This document shows, piece by piece, positions 10,310 to 18,671 of a stretch of 64,000 bases of DNA. The notes beneath the pieces are model-generated. The model worked only from the letters and a program-made list of their open reading frames with translations, searched no databases and was not told where the DNA came from. Location of the stretch: NCBI GenBank assembly GCA_964481885.1, contig CAYZUS010000003.1:1-64000 (forward strand). Direction: 5' to 3'. Made by a program: the position numbers and the translations under genes. The stretch is from Fen731 sp964481885 (GTDB taxonomy: Bacteria > Actinomycetota > Humimicrobiia > Humimicrobiales > Humimicrobiaceae). Numbering within the stretch: position 1 is the first letter of the stretch; every line of letters starts with the position of its first letter.

Positions 10310-11620
10310 CTATCGCAACCCTGAGCCGTAAATTGCTTTCGGATTTGAATATAGTATTTTTTCTGCTGTTTTTATTGCTGTCTCATAGCAAAAATAGCCA
10401 TCCCTGACCTTTTCAGACAGTATTTCCGAAATTATTTTGCGGACTATTTTCTGGCTCCCATATGTGCATTCAAGAATAAAATTATCCCCCCCAAATCCAA
10501 ATATCTTGTTTGAAGGAATAGTTTCAATGGCAAGGTTTAAAACCTCTTTATAAAGCTTAAAGGAGATCTGCTGAACCCAGCACAAGTCAAAATAAACGTT
10601 GGAAAATTCTTTGCAAATTGTAATGAGCTCATTGACATATGGAAATCCGGCATGAAAAATATCAAATTTACAGTTTTTATATTTCATAAACAAGTTAATT
10701 AAAAAACATGGGTTTGTATTGGAAACATCATTGCGATTGCCGTTTAATATCCCGGTATGAATTTGTACCGGCCAGTTAAATCGTATAGCTTTTTGAATGA
10801 TGTAATGAATCAGATAATCCTGCAATGGTTTTAATTCATCTTTTGAAAGGAAATCCACTCTCTCAAGAAAACCATAATCTTTGAGCGTAAATAATCTGGA
10901 AAATATTTTATCTGCTTCGGCAAAAGTCACTTCATCAAACCTTATGATCCTGAAATATGCTGTAACTATTTTCAGGACCCTGTATCCGGCTTCATTTGAT
11001 TTTTCAAAGATACTGTCTATCATTTCCAGATAATCCCTGAATTTATAAATACTTATACCATGGATTTTTTCAAACCTGAAAATATCCTCCATACAGCAGA
11101 CCGAGATAACATCCTCAAAATTCTTGACTGCAACAGAATCCGGCCTTTTTAATGGTCCCTGGTCTGCTATCCCGGGCATGTTTTCTATAAAATCGAGCAT
11201 ATGTTCTATGTTGCACTTTTCAGTAAGGACAAAATCATACCAGTTCCGCGTTTTCGTAGACTCCAGCTTTGCTGATAAATCTTTGTACGTATTCTTATTT
11301 ATATCTTCTATCTGAAACAGGTCCTTTGCTGACTCTGCAATTATTCTGCAGTAGGAAGTATTTTTCACGTTTTCAAAATGTGGAGAAAAAATGTTCCATC
11401 TTTTTTCTATATCAATGGCCCGGTCAAAAAGGCAATCGAACTCTGCCTGAGGCATTCCTGAAGCTATCAGGTCTGAGCCGGCGTAATGGCTGAAAAGATA
11501 AAAGGCGTCCAAAGGTTTTGTTCTTCTTTCTTCTTCAGACATCAAATGCTCATGAGTGTCAAAGATCGGCATGGAGGATACCTCCTGACTTATTTCTTTG
11601 AATAGCTTATTGTCTTCCAT
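10310..11620 (-). CDS. Amidohydrolase-family TIM-barrel metal-dependent hydrolase
   Basis: A 436-aa member of the amidohydrolase superfamily, of the Amidohydro_2/uronate-isomerase-like type. The first metal site is visible as FDTHEHL near residue 20. Later motifs are IHTG, FHAGFPY and FGFGGDNF near the C-terminus, in the right order for strands 5, 6 and 8 of the barrel. The substrate is not evident. GGAGAGGGG precedes the ATG. It lies 55 bp downstream of the LacI regulator and ends the leftward catabolic run that includes an M20 peptidase, an M24 protein and a sugar-type oxidoreductase, so a role in breaking down a small amide-, lactone- or sugar-containing compound is plausible. Confidence 0.75.
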   Translation of the reverse strand: MEDNKLFKEISQEVSSMPIFDTHEHLMSEEERRTKPLDAFYLFSHYAGSDLIASGMPQAEFDCLFDRAIDIEKRWNIFSPHFENVKNTSYCRIIAESAKDLFQIEDINKNTYKDLSAKLESTKTRNWYDFVLTEKCNIEHMLDFIENMPGIADQGPLKRPDSVAVKNFEDVISVCCMEDIFRFEKIHGISIYKFRDYLEMIDSIFEKSNEAGYRVLKIVTAYFRIIRFDEVTFAEADKIFSRLFTLKDYGFLERVDFLSKDELKPLQDYLIHYIIQKAIRFNWPVQIHTGILNGNRNDVSNTNPCFLINLFMKYKNCKFDIFHAGFPYVNELITICKEFSNVYFDLCWVQQISFKLYKEVLNLAIETIPSNKIFGFGGDNFILECTYGSQKIVRKIISEILSEKVRDGYFCYETAIKTAEKILYSNPKAIYGSGLR

Positions 11621-11675
11621 TACAGATCGCCCCTCTCCTTTTTTTTAAAAGAATAATCATATATTTGCAGATTCT

Positions 11676-12680
11676 TTATGAACTTTCCCTTATTACTAAT
11701 TTGGTCTCTTCAAAAATGTGTACCGCAATTTGCTCCCTGGGATTATCAATAGTTTTCAATAAGGTATCCACGGCTTTGATGGCCATATTTCTTTTTGAAT
11801 AACTAACAGTCGTTAACGGATAAGGAAAAAAGAATCTTGATTGTATGTTATCATAACCTACAACAGCGATGTCCCCGGGGACCTTAATGTTGATTTTTTG
11901 TAAAAATGTAATAACTTCCCATGCCATCAGATCACTAAAGGCAAATATTGCGGTAAATTTAATTTTTTCATCAACTATTTCTTCCAACAGCCTCGATGCA
12001 TTGCCCGCAGTGACTTTTATTTCCTTTACCAGATTTGAATTAAATGAAATATTTCCACTTTTAAAAGCCTCCCTGTAACCCAGGAGCCTTTCTTTTGCTG
12101 AAGAAATGTACAAGGGCCCATTTAAAAATAAAATTTCTTTATGGCCCCGGTCTATCAGATGCTTTACTGCAAGAAATCCACCTTTAATATCATCAGAAAC
12201 TATATAGTCTATTTCGTCATCATCAAAGCGCCTGCCGAGCAAAACAAAAGGCGTGGCCCTGTTTTTTAAGAGATTTATATCCGCACTGCTTTTTTGAGTC
12301 GGGCACAATATAACGCCATCAACGTTTGTGCTTAAAGCCAGAATGATTGACTGTTCCTCTTTTTCATATTCCTCATCAGTATTGATAATGATGGTGCCAT
12401 ATCCATAATCTTTTAAACGGTATTCTATATCTTTAACCCACATTGCAATTAATGGGTCCGAAATGTCAGGCATTATTACAGCAATGGTTTTTGTTTTTCC
12501 ATTTCTCAGAGATCTTGCTATTTTATCAGGTATATATCCCATTTCTTTGGCAGTTTCACAAACAAATTTCTTTGTTTTGACAGAAATATCCGATTTGTCT
12601 TTTAATGACCGTGAAACTGTATTTATGGTAAACCCTGTCTTCAGTGAAACATCCTTTAAGGTAGTTTTCTTGTTTTTAAT
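11676..12680 (-). CDS. LacI-family transcriptional regulator, apparent AUU start
   Basis: The 334-aa protein carries the LacI helix-turn-helix at its N-terminus (TTLKDVSLKTGFTINTVSRS) followed by the periplasmic-binding-protein-like sensor domain. The first in-frame ATG (12542) would delete the whole DNA-binding domain. Reading back, the family-typical N-terminus begins at an ATT codon (12678-12680), 8 nt after a strong AAAAAAGGAG (12689-12698). No ATG, GTG or TTG occurs between there and the upstream stop, so AUU is the likely start unless the base is wrong. It probably regulates this catabolic island; palindromes with a central CG, typical of LacI operators, lie at 17077-17106. The effector is unknown. 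Confidence 0.85.
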   Translation of the reverse strand: MKNKKTTLKDVSLKTGFTINTVSRSLKDKSDISVKTKKFVCETAKEMGYIPDKIARSLRNGKTKTIAVIMPDISDPLIAMWVKDIEYRLKDYGYGTIIINTDEEYEKEEQSIILALSTNVDGVILCPTQKSSADINLLKNRATPFVLLGRRFDDDEIDYIVSDDIKGGFLAVKHLIDRGHKEILFLNGPLYISSAKERLLGYREAFKSGNISFNSNLVKEIKVTAGNASRLLEEIVDEKIKFTAIFAFSDLMAWEVITFLQKINIKVPGDIAVVGYDNIQSRFFFPYPLTTVSYSKRNMAIKAVDTLLKTIDNPREQIAVHIFEETKLVIRESS

Positions 12681-12688
12681 AAATATTG

Positions 12689-12698
12689 CTCCTTTTTT
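12689..12698 (-). promoter_or_regulatory. Ribosome-binding site placing the AUU start of the LacI regulator
   Basis: AAAAAAGGAG on the minus strand lies 8 nt before the ATT codon at 12680. It is one of the better Shine-Dalgarno matches in this region and is the main reason for choosing that start. Confidence 0.7.
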
Positions 12699-12762
12699 CC
12701 TGTTTTTAATTTAGTTTTCCACTGCTCTTAGAACGAGTAAAGTCGTTGCTATCCACAACAAG

Positions 12763-12981
12763 TTATTTTACAATTATTGTCTTAATATTTTCTGTTATTC
12801 TTTCCAGCCAGACCATTTGTTTCCAGAGGTTTAAAGTATGATCCAGACGGAAATACCGGTCAGAGATATCAGAAATATAATGGCAGCTTTCAACCTCATC
12901 ACTTAAAAAGGCCCGTCCGGCATCAGCAGCCTTTCTTAAAAAATTCGGCCGCCCCTTTTTATTTAAGACTAAAACTAATAA
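12763..12981 (-). pseudogene. Possible C-terminal gene remnant (about 72 codons, no start)
   Basis: Between the M20 peptidase and the LacI gene an open minus-strand frame runs from just after a TGA to a TAA at 12763. Its translation has a protein-like composition (for example AADAGRAFLSDEVES and YFRLDHTLNLWKQMVWLER). It has no plausible start codon or ribosome-binding site. It looks like the tail of a gene whose front has been lost. I do not recognise the family. It may be chance, but GC content and amino-acid use are higher than in other gaps of this window. Confidence 0.3.
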
Positions 12982-13008
12982 TCATCTTAAAATTTTTAAA
13001 AATCAACT

Positions 13009-14139
13009 TTAACCACACCAGTTTTTTATAAATGTCATGTATATTCCAATCAGGTCAAAGATATCATCGACCCGCACCCATTCATCGTTTGTGTGAAGAT
13101 TTCCGCCTTCCGGGCCCAGGATGACTGTTGGCATCTTCCCGATATCACCGTAAATTGCCAGATCACAGGAAAACGGTGCACCGGTTATGACAGGCTCATT
13201 GTTGCAATAGGCCCTTATTATTTCCGCTAATTCCTTAACGCCGCTGCTTTTTTCGCTCATTTCCCATGGCCTGACCAGATGATAGGCCGGTTTGTTTATA
13301 AAATTAAATAATTTCAAATCTTCATCAGCCTGAAGTTTTTCATCCCAGAATTTATTAAAGATATTATAAAATCTNNNNNNNNNNNNNNNNNNNNNNNNNN
13401 NNNNNNNNNNNNNNNNNNNNNNNNNNNNNNNNNNNNNNNNNNNNNNNNNNNNNNNNNNNNNNNNNNNNNNNNNNTTCCCGGATAAAAAAACCTCCCCTAA
13501 AAAAGCGCCGATTGAGCCTATGTAAATGTTTTTATTTGTAGGTTCCGTCAAAATGGCGAAATCAGCATTGTAGCCTTTAAGCCTTGAAGCCAGCGCTCCA
13601 TTGCCTCCAGCAAATTCTTCATCGACCACGCTTTCAAAAATAATGTCTCCTTTTGGTTTAAACCCCAGTTCTTTAAGAATTTTTACTGCCCAGAATGCCG
13701 CCGCCAGACCACCTTTCTGGTCACAGCAGCCTCGACCGTATAATTTCCCGTCTTTAACCATGGGCTCATAAGGTTTACATACCTTCCATTTTTCTTCATC
13801 TGCCGGCGCAACATCACAATGTCCGCTAAGAAGAATTGACCTGCCTTTACCGGAACCTTTCCATACAGAAACAACATTTTTTCTTTCATTTAAATATTTT
13901 CTGCCGGGTAGCCAGGATGGGTGTTCGCAGATTTGAGGTACTTCATCAGGCGAAAACATGTCCACAGAAAAACCGCTGCTCTGGCATTCATCCGAAATGA
14001 AAAGCTGGATCTCTCTTTCGTCACCATAAGGAGGATGATTTTCGCTTGGAAACCTGATTATTGAACTTAACCAGTCAATGATATCTTTTTTTCGAATATC
14101 TATGGCTGTTCTTATCAATTCAGAAGAAATATTACTCAT
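13009..14139 (-). CDS. M20-family metallopeptidase (ArgE/DapE-like), interrupted by an assembly gap
   Basis: A zinc-dependent deacylase or dipeptidase of the ArgE/DapE/CPG2 group. Visible metal-site motifs are SGHCDV, then GRGCCDQKGG (bridging Asp), VVDEEF (catalytic and ligand Glu), and a late NLHTNDE (His ligand). A run of 100 Ns (13375-13474) falls in the dimerisation domain. The flanks do not overlap, so real sequence is missing and the true length exceeds the 376 codons shown. The start overlaps the stop of the upstream M24 gene by 4 bp, indicating translational coupling. The substrate is probably an N-acylated amino acid or dipeptide-like compound. Confidence 0.85.
   Translation of the reverse strand: MSNISSELIRTAIDIRKKDIIDWLSSIIRFPSENHPPYGDEREIQLFISDECQSSGFSVDMFSPDEVPQICEHPSWLPGRKYLNERKNVVSVWKGSGKGRSILLSGHCDVAPADEEKWKVCKPYEPMVKDGKLYGRGCCDQKGGLAAAFWAVKILKELGFKPKGDIIFESVVDEEFAGGNGALASRLKGYNADFAILTEPTNKNIYIGSIGAFLGEVFLSGXXXXXXXXXXXXXXXXXXXXXXXXXXXXXXXXXXRFYNIFNKFWDEKLQADEDLKLFNFINKPAYHLVRPWEMSEKSSGVKELAEIIRAYCNNEPVITGAPFSCDLAIYGDIGKMPTVILGPEGGNLHTNDEWVRVDDIFDLIGIYMTFIKNWCG
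13375..13474. other. 100-base N gap with real missing sequence
   Basis: The bases on the two sides share no overlap, unlike the two other N runs in the window. The gap lies inside the M20 peptidase, where family members have more residues than can be counted here, so its true length is unknown. Confidence 0.8.
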
Positions 14140-15302
14140 AACTCTATGATCTCTCTTTTATAGCCTGAAAGTTCTTTCAGGCCCGTTTTTGTTATAAGAA
14201 ATCCGTCTTCATAACGCAGACCATAAGAATCTTTTGTGAGCCATATATCTATGCTCAAAACCATGTTTGGCTGAATAACAAAATCCGCATTTTCTGATAA
14301 CCACAGCCCTTCGACTTCAGATGAACCTATACCATGGGCCGGCCCGTACAGGGTATTTTCTGTGAGATCATAATCTGAAAGCAATTTGTAATATATTTTA
14401 AAAATATCTGAAGCCTTGATGCCGGGTTTTAATGCCTTGATAGTATTGGCTGTTGCTTCAAGTGCAACCGCGGCAAGCTCCCTGGCCTGCGGGGGCATCT
14501 TGCCTATCGCCAGAGGCCTGCACATATTTCCACAAACACCCATATACTTTGTTCCAAATGTAAACTGGATCAATTCGTTTTCTCTTATGGTTTTATTTGT
14601 TGATCTACAAAGGCTGAGCCTTGTATTTTCACCGGAACAAACCCATGCAGGGTATGGGGTACCTTCTGCTCCCAGTTCCAGCATTTTGGAAAAAGCGCCA
14701 TTTGATATTTCCCATTCACTTTTCCCTGCAGAAACATTTTCAATGGAATACTTCATAACCTCTTCTGTAATCTGGTAAGCTTTTTCAATATAAGGTATTT
14801 CAATGTCTGACTTGATGGATTGAACATTTAGCAGAAGATTATCGGCTGAAACAAACTCAGCGTCAGGAGCAAATTCTTTTAATTCATTGAAAATCAAATA
14901 GGGAAAAATATTGCCGTTTGCTATCCCGACTTTTTTTGGTTTTGTGCTGCAGACCTGTCCCAGTATTTTTGCCAGATTCTGCTGAGGTTTTTTTAACACC
15001 CATTCCGGTGCAGATGATTCTACAAATAAGGGGTCAATAAAAATATTTTCTATGGCTGAAAATTCTTTTGCGAAGTCATAAGACTCCGGGCCACCCGTAA
15101 CAAGTGCAGGCGAACCATTAACCGGGACAACAATGCTGACAAAATCGAAAAATGGCCAGAATCCTGACAGATAACGTGATGTGCCGGATTCAGATTCACT
15201 GCTGTAGCCTATAAAAACATCGATACCGTTGGCTGCCAATTCACCCTGAAGTCTTTTTATGCGATTTTCATATTCGGCTTTTGGCATTGGTTTAAGTCTC
15301 AT
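14136..15302 (-). CDS. M24-family creatinase/Xaa-Pro-peptidase-like protein lacking metal ligands
   Basis: A 388-aa pita-bread-fold protein with the creatinase N-terminal domain (about 10-150) and the M24 domain (about 160-385). In true metallo-aminopeptidases two Asp ligands lie in a D-x-G...D-x-x-R block; here the matching stretch reads FTFGTKYMGVCGNMCRP, with neither Asp. The His in AHGIG and the Glu in RYEDGF remain, but the EP-type glutamate is replaced (SIDIW). That pattern resembles creatinase, which works without metal, more than aminopeptidase P. GGAG lies 7 nt before the ATG at 15302; a TTG one codon earlier is the alternative. Coupled to the M20 gene. Confidence 0.8.
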   Translation of the reverse strand: MRLKPMPKAEYENRIKRLQGELAANGIDVFIGYSSESESGTSRYLSGFWPFFDFVSIVVPVNGSPALVTGGPESYDFAKEFSAIENIFIDPLFVESSAPEWVLKKPQQNLAKILGQVCSTKPKKVGIANGNIFPYLIFNELKEFAPDAEFVSADNLLLNVQSIKSDIEIPYIEKAYQITEEVMKYSIENVSAGKSEWEISNGAFSKMLELGAEGTPYPAWVCSGENTRLSLCRSTNKTIRENELIQFTFGTKYMGVCGNMCRPLAIGKMPPQARELAAVALEATANTIKALKPGIKASDIFKIYYKLLSDYDLTENTLYGPAHGIGSSEVEGLWLSENADFVIQPNMVLSIDIWLTKDSYGLRYEDGFLITKTGLKELSGYKREIIEL

Positions 15303-15369
15303 CAAATGTCTCCATTCTCTTGCATTTGGTTAAAATTTTTTAGCTTATAAGCATTTATTATCTGATTAT

Positions 15370-15459
15370 TGCTGAACAACCAATTGTTTAATAATTCCAT
15401 GCTAAAAAATCAATTGTTTAATAAATCCATGCTGAACAATTCATTATTTAAAAAACAAC
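15370..15459. repeat. Three tandem 30-bp units
   Basis: Copies at 15370-15399, 15400-15429 and 15430-15459 have an exact 30-bp period; each begins 'tgct' and contains a 'caattgtttaat'-like core. The third copy is the most diverged. They lie between the M24 gene and the VOC gene. Confidence 0.8.
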
Positions 15460-15520
15460 TTTATTTTATCCGTCATGTATTTTTTTGAAATTTCAAGTTT
15501 TAGCCAGCAATTCAGTAAAA

Positions 15521-15862
15521 CTATTTATTAAACCATTTATCCTTGTCGGCCAGATACTGCATGAACTCTATAACTGTCCCATCGCTGTATTCAAAAAAAC
15601 CGACCTTTAAAAAACCACCGACCTCAAATGGCGCGAGCAGCACTTTCATTCCCTTGGATGCTTCTTCCAGATTATCCACACGGTAAGCAATGTGTGGATT
15701 TTCTTTGAGAGTCTTGCTTGCAGGACTGTCATCTTCATATCTAAGCAACTCAACATTAAAAGGATGCTTCTTGGGATTGGTGACCCATACCCTTGTTGCT
15801 TCAACCCAGTCTTCTTCATCCTGCTTTTTAAAAGTTCGTAATCCTACATGATCAAACTCCAT
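15521..15862 (-). CDS. VOC-superfamily (glyoxalase/dioxygenase fold) small protein
   Basis: A 113-aa single-module protein of the vicinal-oxygen-chelate fold: MEFDHVGLRT at the start (metal His6) and the closing strand GTVIEFMQY (metal Glu). Enzymes of this group act as lyases, epimerases or dioxygenases on small oxygenated substrates, usually as dimers. It is leftward like its neighbours, 81 bp downstream of the Gfo/Idh/MocA gene, and probably belongs to the same catabolic set. The reaction cannot be assigned. Confidence 0.7.
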   Translation of the reverse strand: MEFDHVGLRTFKKQDEEDWVEATRVWVTNPKKHPFNVELLRYEDDSPASKTLKENPHIAYRVDNLEEASKGMKVLLAPFEVGGFLKVGFFEYSDGTVIEFMQYLADKDKWFNK

Positions 15863-15943
15863 TATATGCCTCTCTTTTTAAGTTATTATTTTTTTTAAAA
15901 AAATCCTTAATTTTATGGCAAATCTTAAATATCCTTTTATTCT

Positions 15944-16942
15944 TTAAAATTCGACAACTTTATTCTCTGCAGCAGATTTTTCTGCCATCCTTATTGCATA
16001 AACGACATCCCTGGATTCCTGGGGAGTTATAACCGTGGGTTTTGTTTTGTTTGCAATGCAACTCAGAAAATAGTTGAACTCATCTTTAAGGAATCCTCTT
16101 CTGGAGCCGTGGATTACCGGCCAATATCTGGCTTCGGGATATCCCAGGCCCTTTTTGGTCAAAATTGAAAAGTTTCTTCCTGAATTATCGATTTCTATTA
16201 CACCTTCAGTTCCGACTATCTCCATTGTAGCATTGATAGCGTATGGGCCATTGTCAGGCAGGCTCCAGATATTTTCAATGACAGCAAGAGTTCCATTATT
16301 TAACCGGAACATTGCCCATGCGATATCATCATATTTCATGCCCCTGGTATTGGTAGTCTGGGCATAGACAGTCTTAGGTTTTGCCTGCGAATACCAGAAC
16401 ATAAGGTCCAGGTCATGAATGCCGTCACCAAATAGTGAGCTTATCTTGGGTAAATGAGTTTCAGTAATCCATTTTGCAAGGTTTCTTTTGGCATGCATTG
16501 AAATTATTTTTCCGATGTTTCCTGCAGCGATTTCATCTTTTGCCATTGCATAAGCAGAATCAAACCTGGCCAGATGGCCCACCATAAAACATTTGTCTGT
16601 ATTTTTTAAAGCCTCAAGTATTTTATCGCATTCCTCTGCGGTGTCAGCCATTGGTTTCTCAAGAAAAACATGCTTGCCTGCTTTAATGGCATCTATTGCC
16701 GGCTGCATGTGGTCAGGTACATGTGTAACTATTGAAACCATATCAATATCTTTGTCTGCAAGGAGCTCGTGGTAGTCAGTATAACGTTTTTGAATCTTGA
16801 ATTTTTCTGCTACCTCTTTTAAGTGTTCAGGACGTCTTGTACAGACCGCCTTAACCTCTGCTAAAGGCAGCTGTTGTAATGTATCGATGTGATGTTCACC
16901 AAACCAACCCAGGCCAATGACCCCGATTTTTATTCTTTCCAT
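15944..16942 (-). CDS. Gfo/Idh/MocA-family NAD(P)-dependent oxidoreductase
   Basis: A 332-aa protein with an N-terminal Rossmann fold (IGVIGLGWFGEHH), the family signature EKPMADTAEEC near residue 95, and the catalytic-region histidine in GDGIHDLDL near residue 170, followed by the alpha/beta substrate domain. Members oxidise or reduce sugars, inositols or sugar derivatives. It is the first gene of the leftward island, and its upstream region holds two LacI-type palindromes, so it is probably induced by the island's substrate. GGGAGG precedes the ATG. The sugar is unknown. Confidence 0.88.
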   Translation of the reverse strand: MERIKIGVIGLGWFGEHHIDTLQQLPLAEVKAVCTRRPEHLKEVAEKFKIQKRYTDYHELLADKDIDMVSIVTHVPDHMQPAIDAIKAGKHVFLEKPMADTAEECDKILEALKNTDKCFMVGHLARFDSAYAMAKDEIAAGNIGKIISMHAKRNLAKWITETHLPKISSLFGDGIHDLDLMFWYSQAKPKTVYAQTTNTRGMKYDDIAWAMFRLNNGTLAVIENIWSLPDNGPYAINATMEIVGTEGVIEIDNSGRNFSILTKKGLGYPEARYWPVIHGSRRGFLKDEFNYFLSCIANKTKPTVITPQESRDVVYAIRMAEKSAAENKVVEF

Positions 16943-17076
16943 GTTTATGGTTACCTCCCTTAAAATAGAAATTTATATTCTGATATAGAAAAACACTTGT
17001 TTTACAGTCTATAATTATAAGAAGGCAAAATGAAAAAATATTTAAACTTTAGTTTTTAGGTGCTATAATAACGCTA

Positions 17077-17106
17077 CATTAACGTTAATGCTATATTATC
17101 GATAAT
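17077..17106. promoter_or_regulatory. Two adjacent palindromic operators with central CG
   Basis: CATTAACGTTAATG (17077-17090) is a perfect 14-bp palindrome and ATTATCGATAAT (17095-17106) a perfect 12-bp palindrome; their centres are 17 bp apart. A central CG is typical of LacI/GalR-family operators. They lie between the divergent oxidoreductase and PIG-L genes, 135 and 196 bp from the two starts. I infer they bind the LacI regulator of this island. Confidence 0.55.
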
Positions 17107-17182
17107 GTAATATTTTTGTCAAGTTTTTTTCGGGAATTTTATTTTTTTTCGGGCGTTTTTCAAACGTCTTTCTACCTGTTAT

Positions 17183-17273
17183 AATGGCGGCATAATTATC
17201 AGATGCCTAGTAACTATCCTAATGGCAGCAATATTATCAGGTATCTGATAAATATCTAAATTGCAGCAGTATT
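17183..17273. repeat. 38-bp tandem repeat, about 2.4 copies
   Basis: Units at 17183-17220 and 17221-17258 share 'aatggc.gca..attatcag', with a partial third copy from 17259. The second unit contains the inverted repeat TATCAG-GTAT-CTGATA. It lies just upstream of the PIG-L gene and could affect its leader; no function is demonstrated. Confidence 0.6.
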
Positions 17274-17301
17274 AAAAAAATTTTATCGGAGGTTATAAGC
17301 A

Positions 17302-18003
17302 ATGAAAGTACTTGCAATCGGTGCGCATCCGGATGATGTAGAGATTTTGTGCGGCGGGACTGTTGCAAAATTTGCCAAACTGGGCCATGAAGTGTTTATT
17401 TGCCATGTTTGTGATGGAAACAAAGGAAGTAATGTATATTCTTCTGAGGAACTGGCAAAAATGCGAAGAAATGAAGCTTTGGAGTCTGCAAAACTAATAG
17501 GAGCCACTTCGATTTGGGCCGGATTATCAGACGGTGAGGTTGTCCTGGACCTGGCAGCTCGTGTAAAAATAATAGATGTCTTAAGGCAGGCTGACGCCGA
17601 CCTTGTTATTACTAATGGACCAAATGATTATCACTCTGATCATGTAAATACCAGCAAGCTTGTGTTTGAAGCAACTTACCTTGCAAGTTTAAAATTATGG
17701 AAAACTGATTATCCCCCAACTACCAGGCTGCCCTACTTATATTATATGGATAATGTTGCGGGAATTAACTTTACTCCCGAGGAATATGTTGACATAACTG
17801 AAACTATCGAAATCAAAATTGAAATGATGATGAAGATGAAGTCACAGTTGGGCTGGCTTAAAGAAATGCATAACTGTGATTCGGCCGAATTCATTAAAAC
17901 AGTTGCAAAGTTCAGGGGATTTCAGGCAGCAGTGCCTTTTGCTGAAGCTTTTACTCAGCAAAAGATGTATCCTCAGGGTCTTACAAAAAGAATTTTGCCT
18001 TAG
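17302..18003 (+). CDS. PIG-L/LmbE-family zinc-dependent deacetylase
   Basis: A 233-aa member of the PIG-L family, which removes acetyl groups from GlcNAc-type sugars (for example in mycothiol, bacillithiol or chitin-derived metabolites). The zinc-binding motif AHPDDVE is at residues 8-14, and the second histidine block is DYHSDHV near residue 113. CGGAGG lies just before the ATG. It is divergent from the Gfo/Idh/MocA gene across a region with LacI-like operators, so it probably belongs to the same regulon. That neighbourhood suggests an N-acetylated sugar derivative as substrate, which is inference. Confidence 0.85.
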   Translation: MKVLAIGAHPDDVEILCGGTVAKFAKLGHEVFICHVCDGNKGSNVYSSEELAKMRRNEALESAKLIGATSIWAGLSDGEVVLDLAARVKIIDVLRQADADLVITNGPNDYHSDHVNTSKLVFEATYLASLKLWKTDYPPTTRLPYLYYMDNVAGINFTPEEYVDITETIEIKIEMMMKMKSQLGWLKEMHNCDSAEFIKTVAKFRGFQAAVPFAEAFTQQKMYPQGLTKRILP

Positions 18004-18167
18004 CTGATGAATTATTTCTTCTTGACATTGTTTTTTAATTATGAAAAACTTTATAAAAGAATATAGACATTATTAATTCAGGATATTTCCAGATTGTTCA
18101 ATAATTGCAGGAAGTTTTCCAGTCTTGATAAATTAGCAATTAAAAAACAGGTATCGTCAAGAAAAAT

Positions 18168-18380
18168 ATGAATAGTCAAAAATTTGTGCCCCCAAAAATA
18201 AAACTTGGCAAGCTTTTGCTGAAGAATAATCTGATAACTGAAAACCAGCTGGAAAGGTCTCTGGAAATCCAGAAAACGACAGGCCAAAAACTTGGAGAAA
18301 TTTTAATCGACAGACATTATATCACTGAGGAAGATCTGAATGAGATCTTGGACCTGCAAAAAAAGAATTTCTTCTTTTAA
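18168..18380 (+). CDS. Standalone MshEN/GspE-N-like 70-aa domain
   Basis: The 70-residue product consists almost wholly of two tandem motifs of the type found at the N-terminus of GspE/PilB/MshE ATPases: KLGKLLLKNNLITENQLERS then KLGEILIDRHYITEEDLNEI, each ending in a Gln-containing LxxQ. In MshE this double motif binds c-di-GMP. Here the usual Arg of RLG is Lys, and the Gly before the LI/YI pair is Asn or His, so binding is uncertain. No ATPase or pilus gene is near. The ribosome-binding site is weak. With so many c-di-GMP enzymes nearby, a free-standing receptor is plausible but unproven. Confidence 0.6.
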   Translation: MNSQKFVPPKIKLGKLLLKNNLITENQLERSLEIQKTTGQKLGEILIDRHYITEEDLNEILDLQKKNFFF

Positions 18381-18671
18381 AGCTGTATTAGTGTTGCTGC
18401 CCTTTTCCTATTTTATGCTTTATTTTTTTAGGTCCCATATAAGGATTTTCACTAAAACGCAAGAAATAGAATAATTATCCCTGGTAAAACACATTCATTA
18501 CAGAAAATTAATTCAGTTTAAAAACCGAATATAACTGGGAGATTTATAACCGGCAGAATCAGTACAGGTAACTGTATACTCAACAGCTGATTAAATTTCT
18601 ATATGAGCACACAATTACCTGTCTTAAATATCTCTCTAGAGCTGATTAAATTTTTAAAGCTGTTTAAGTAT

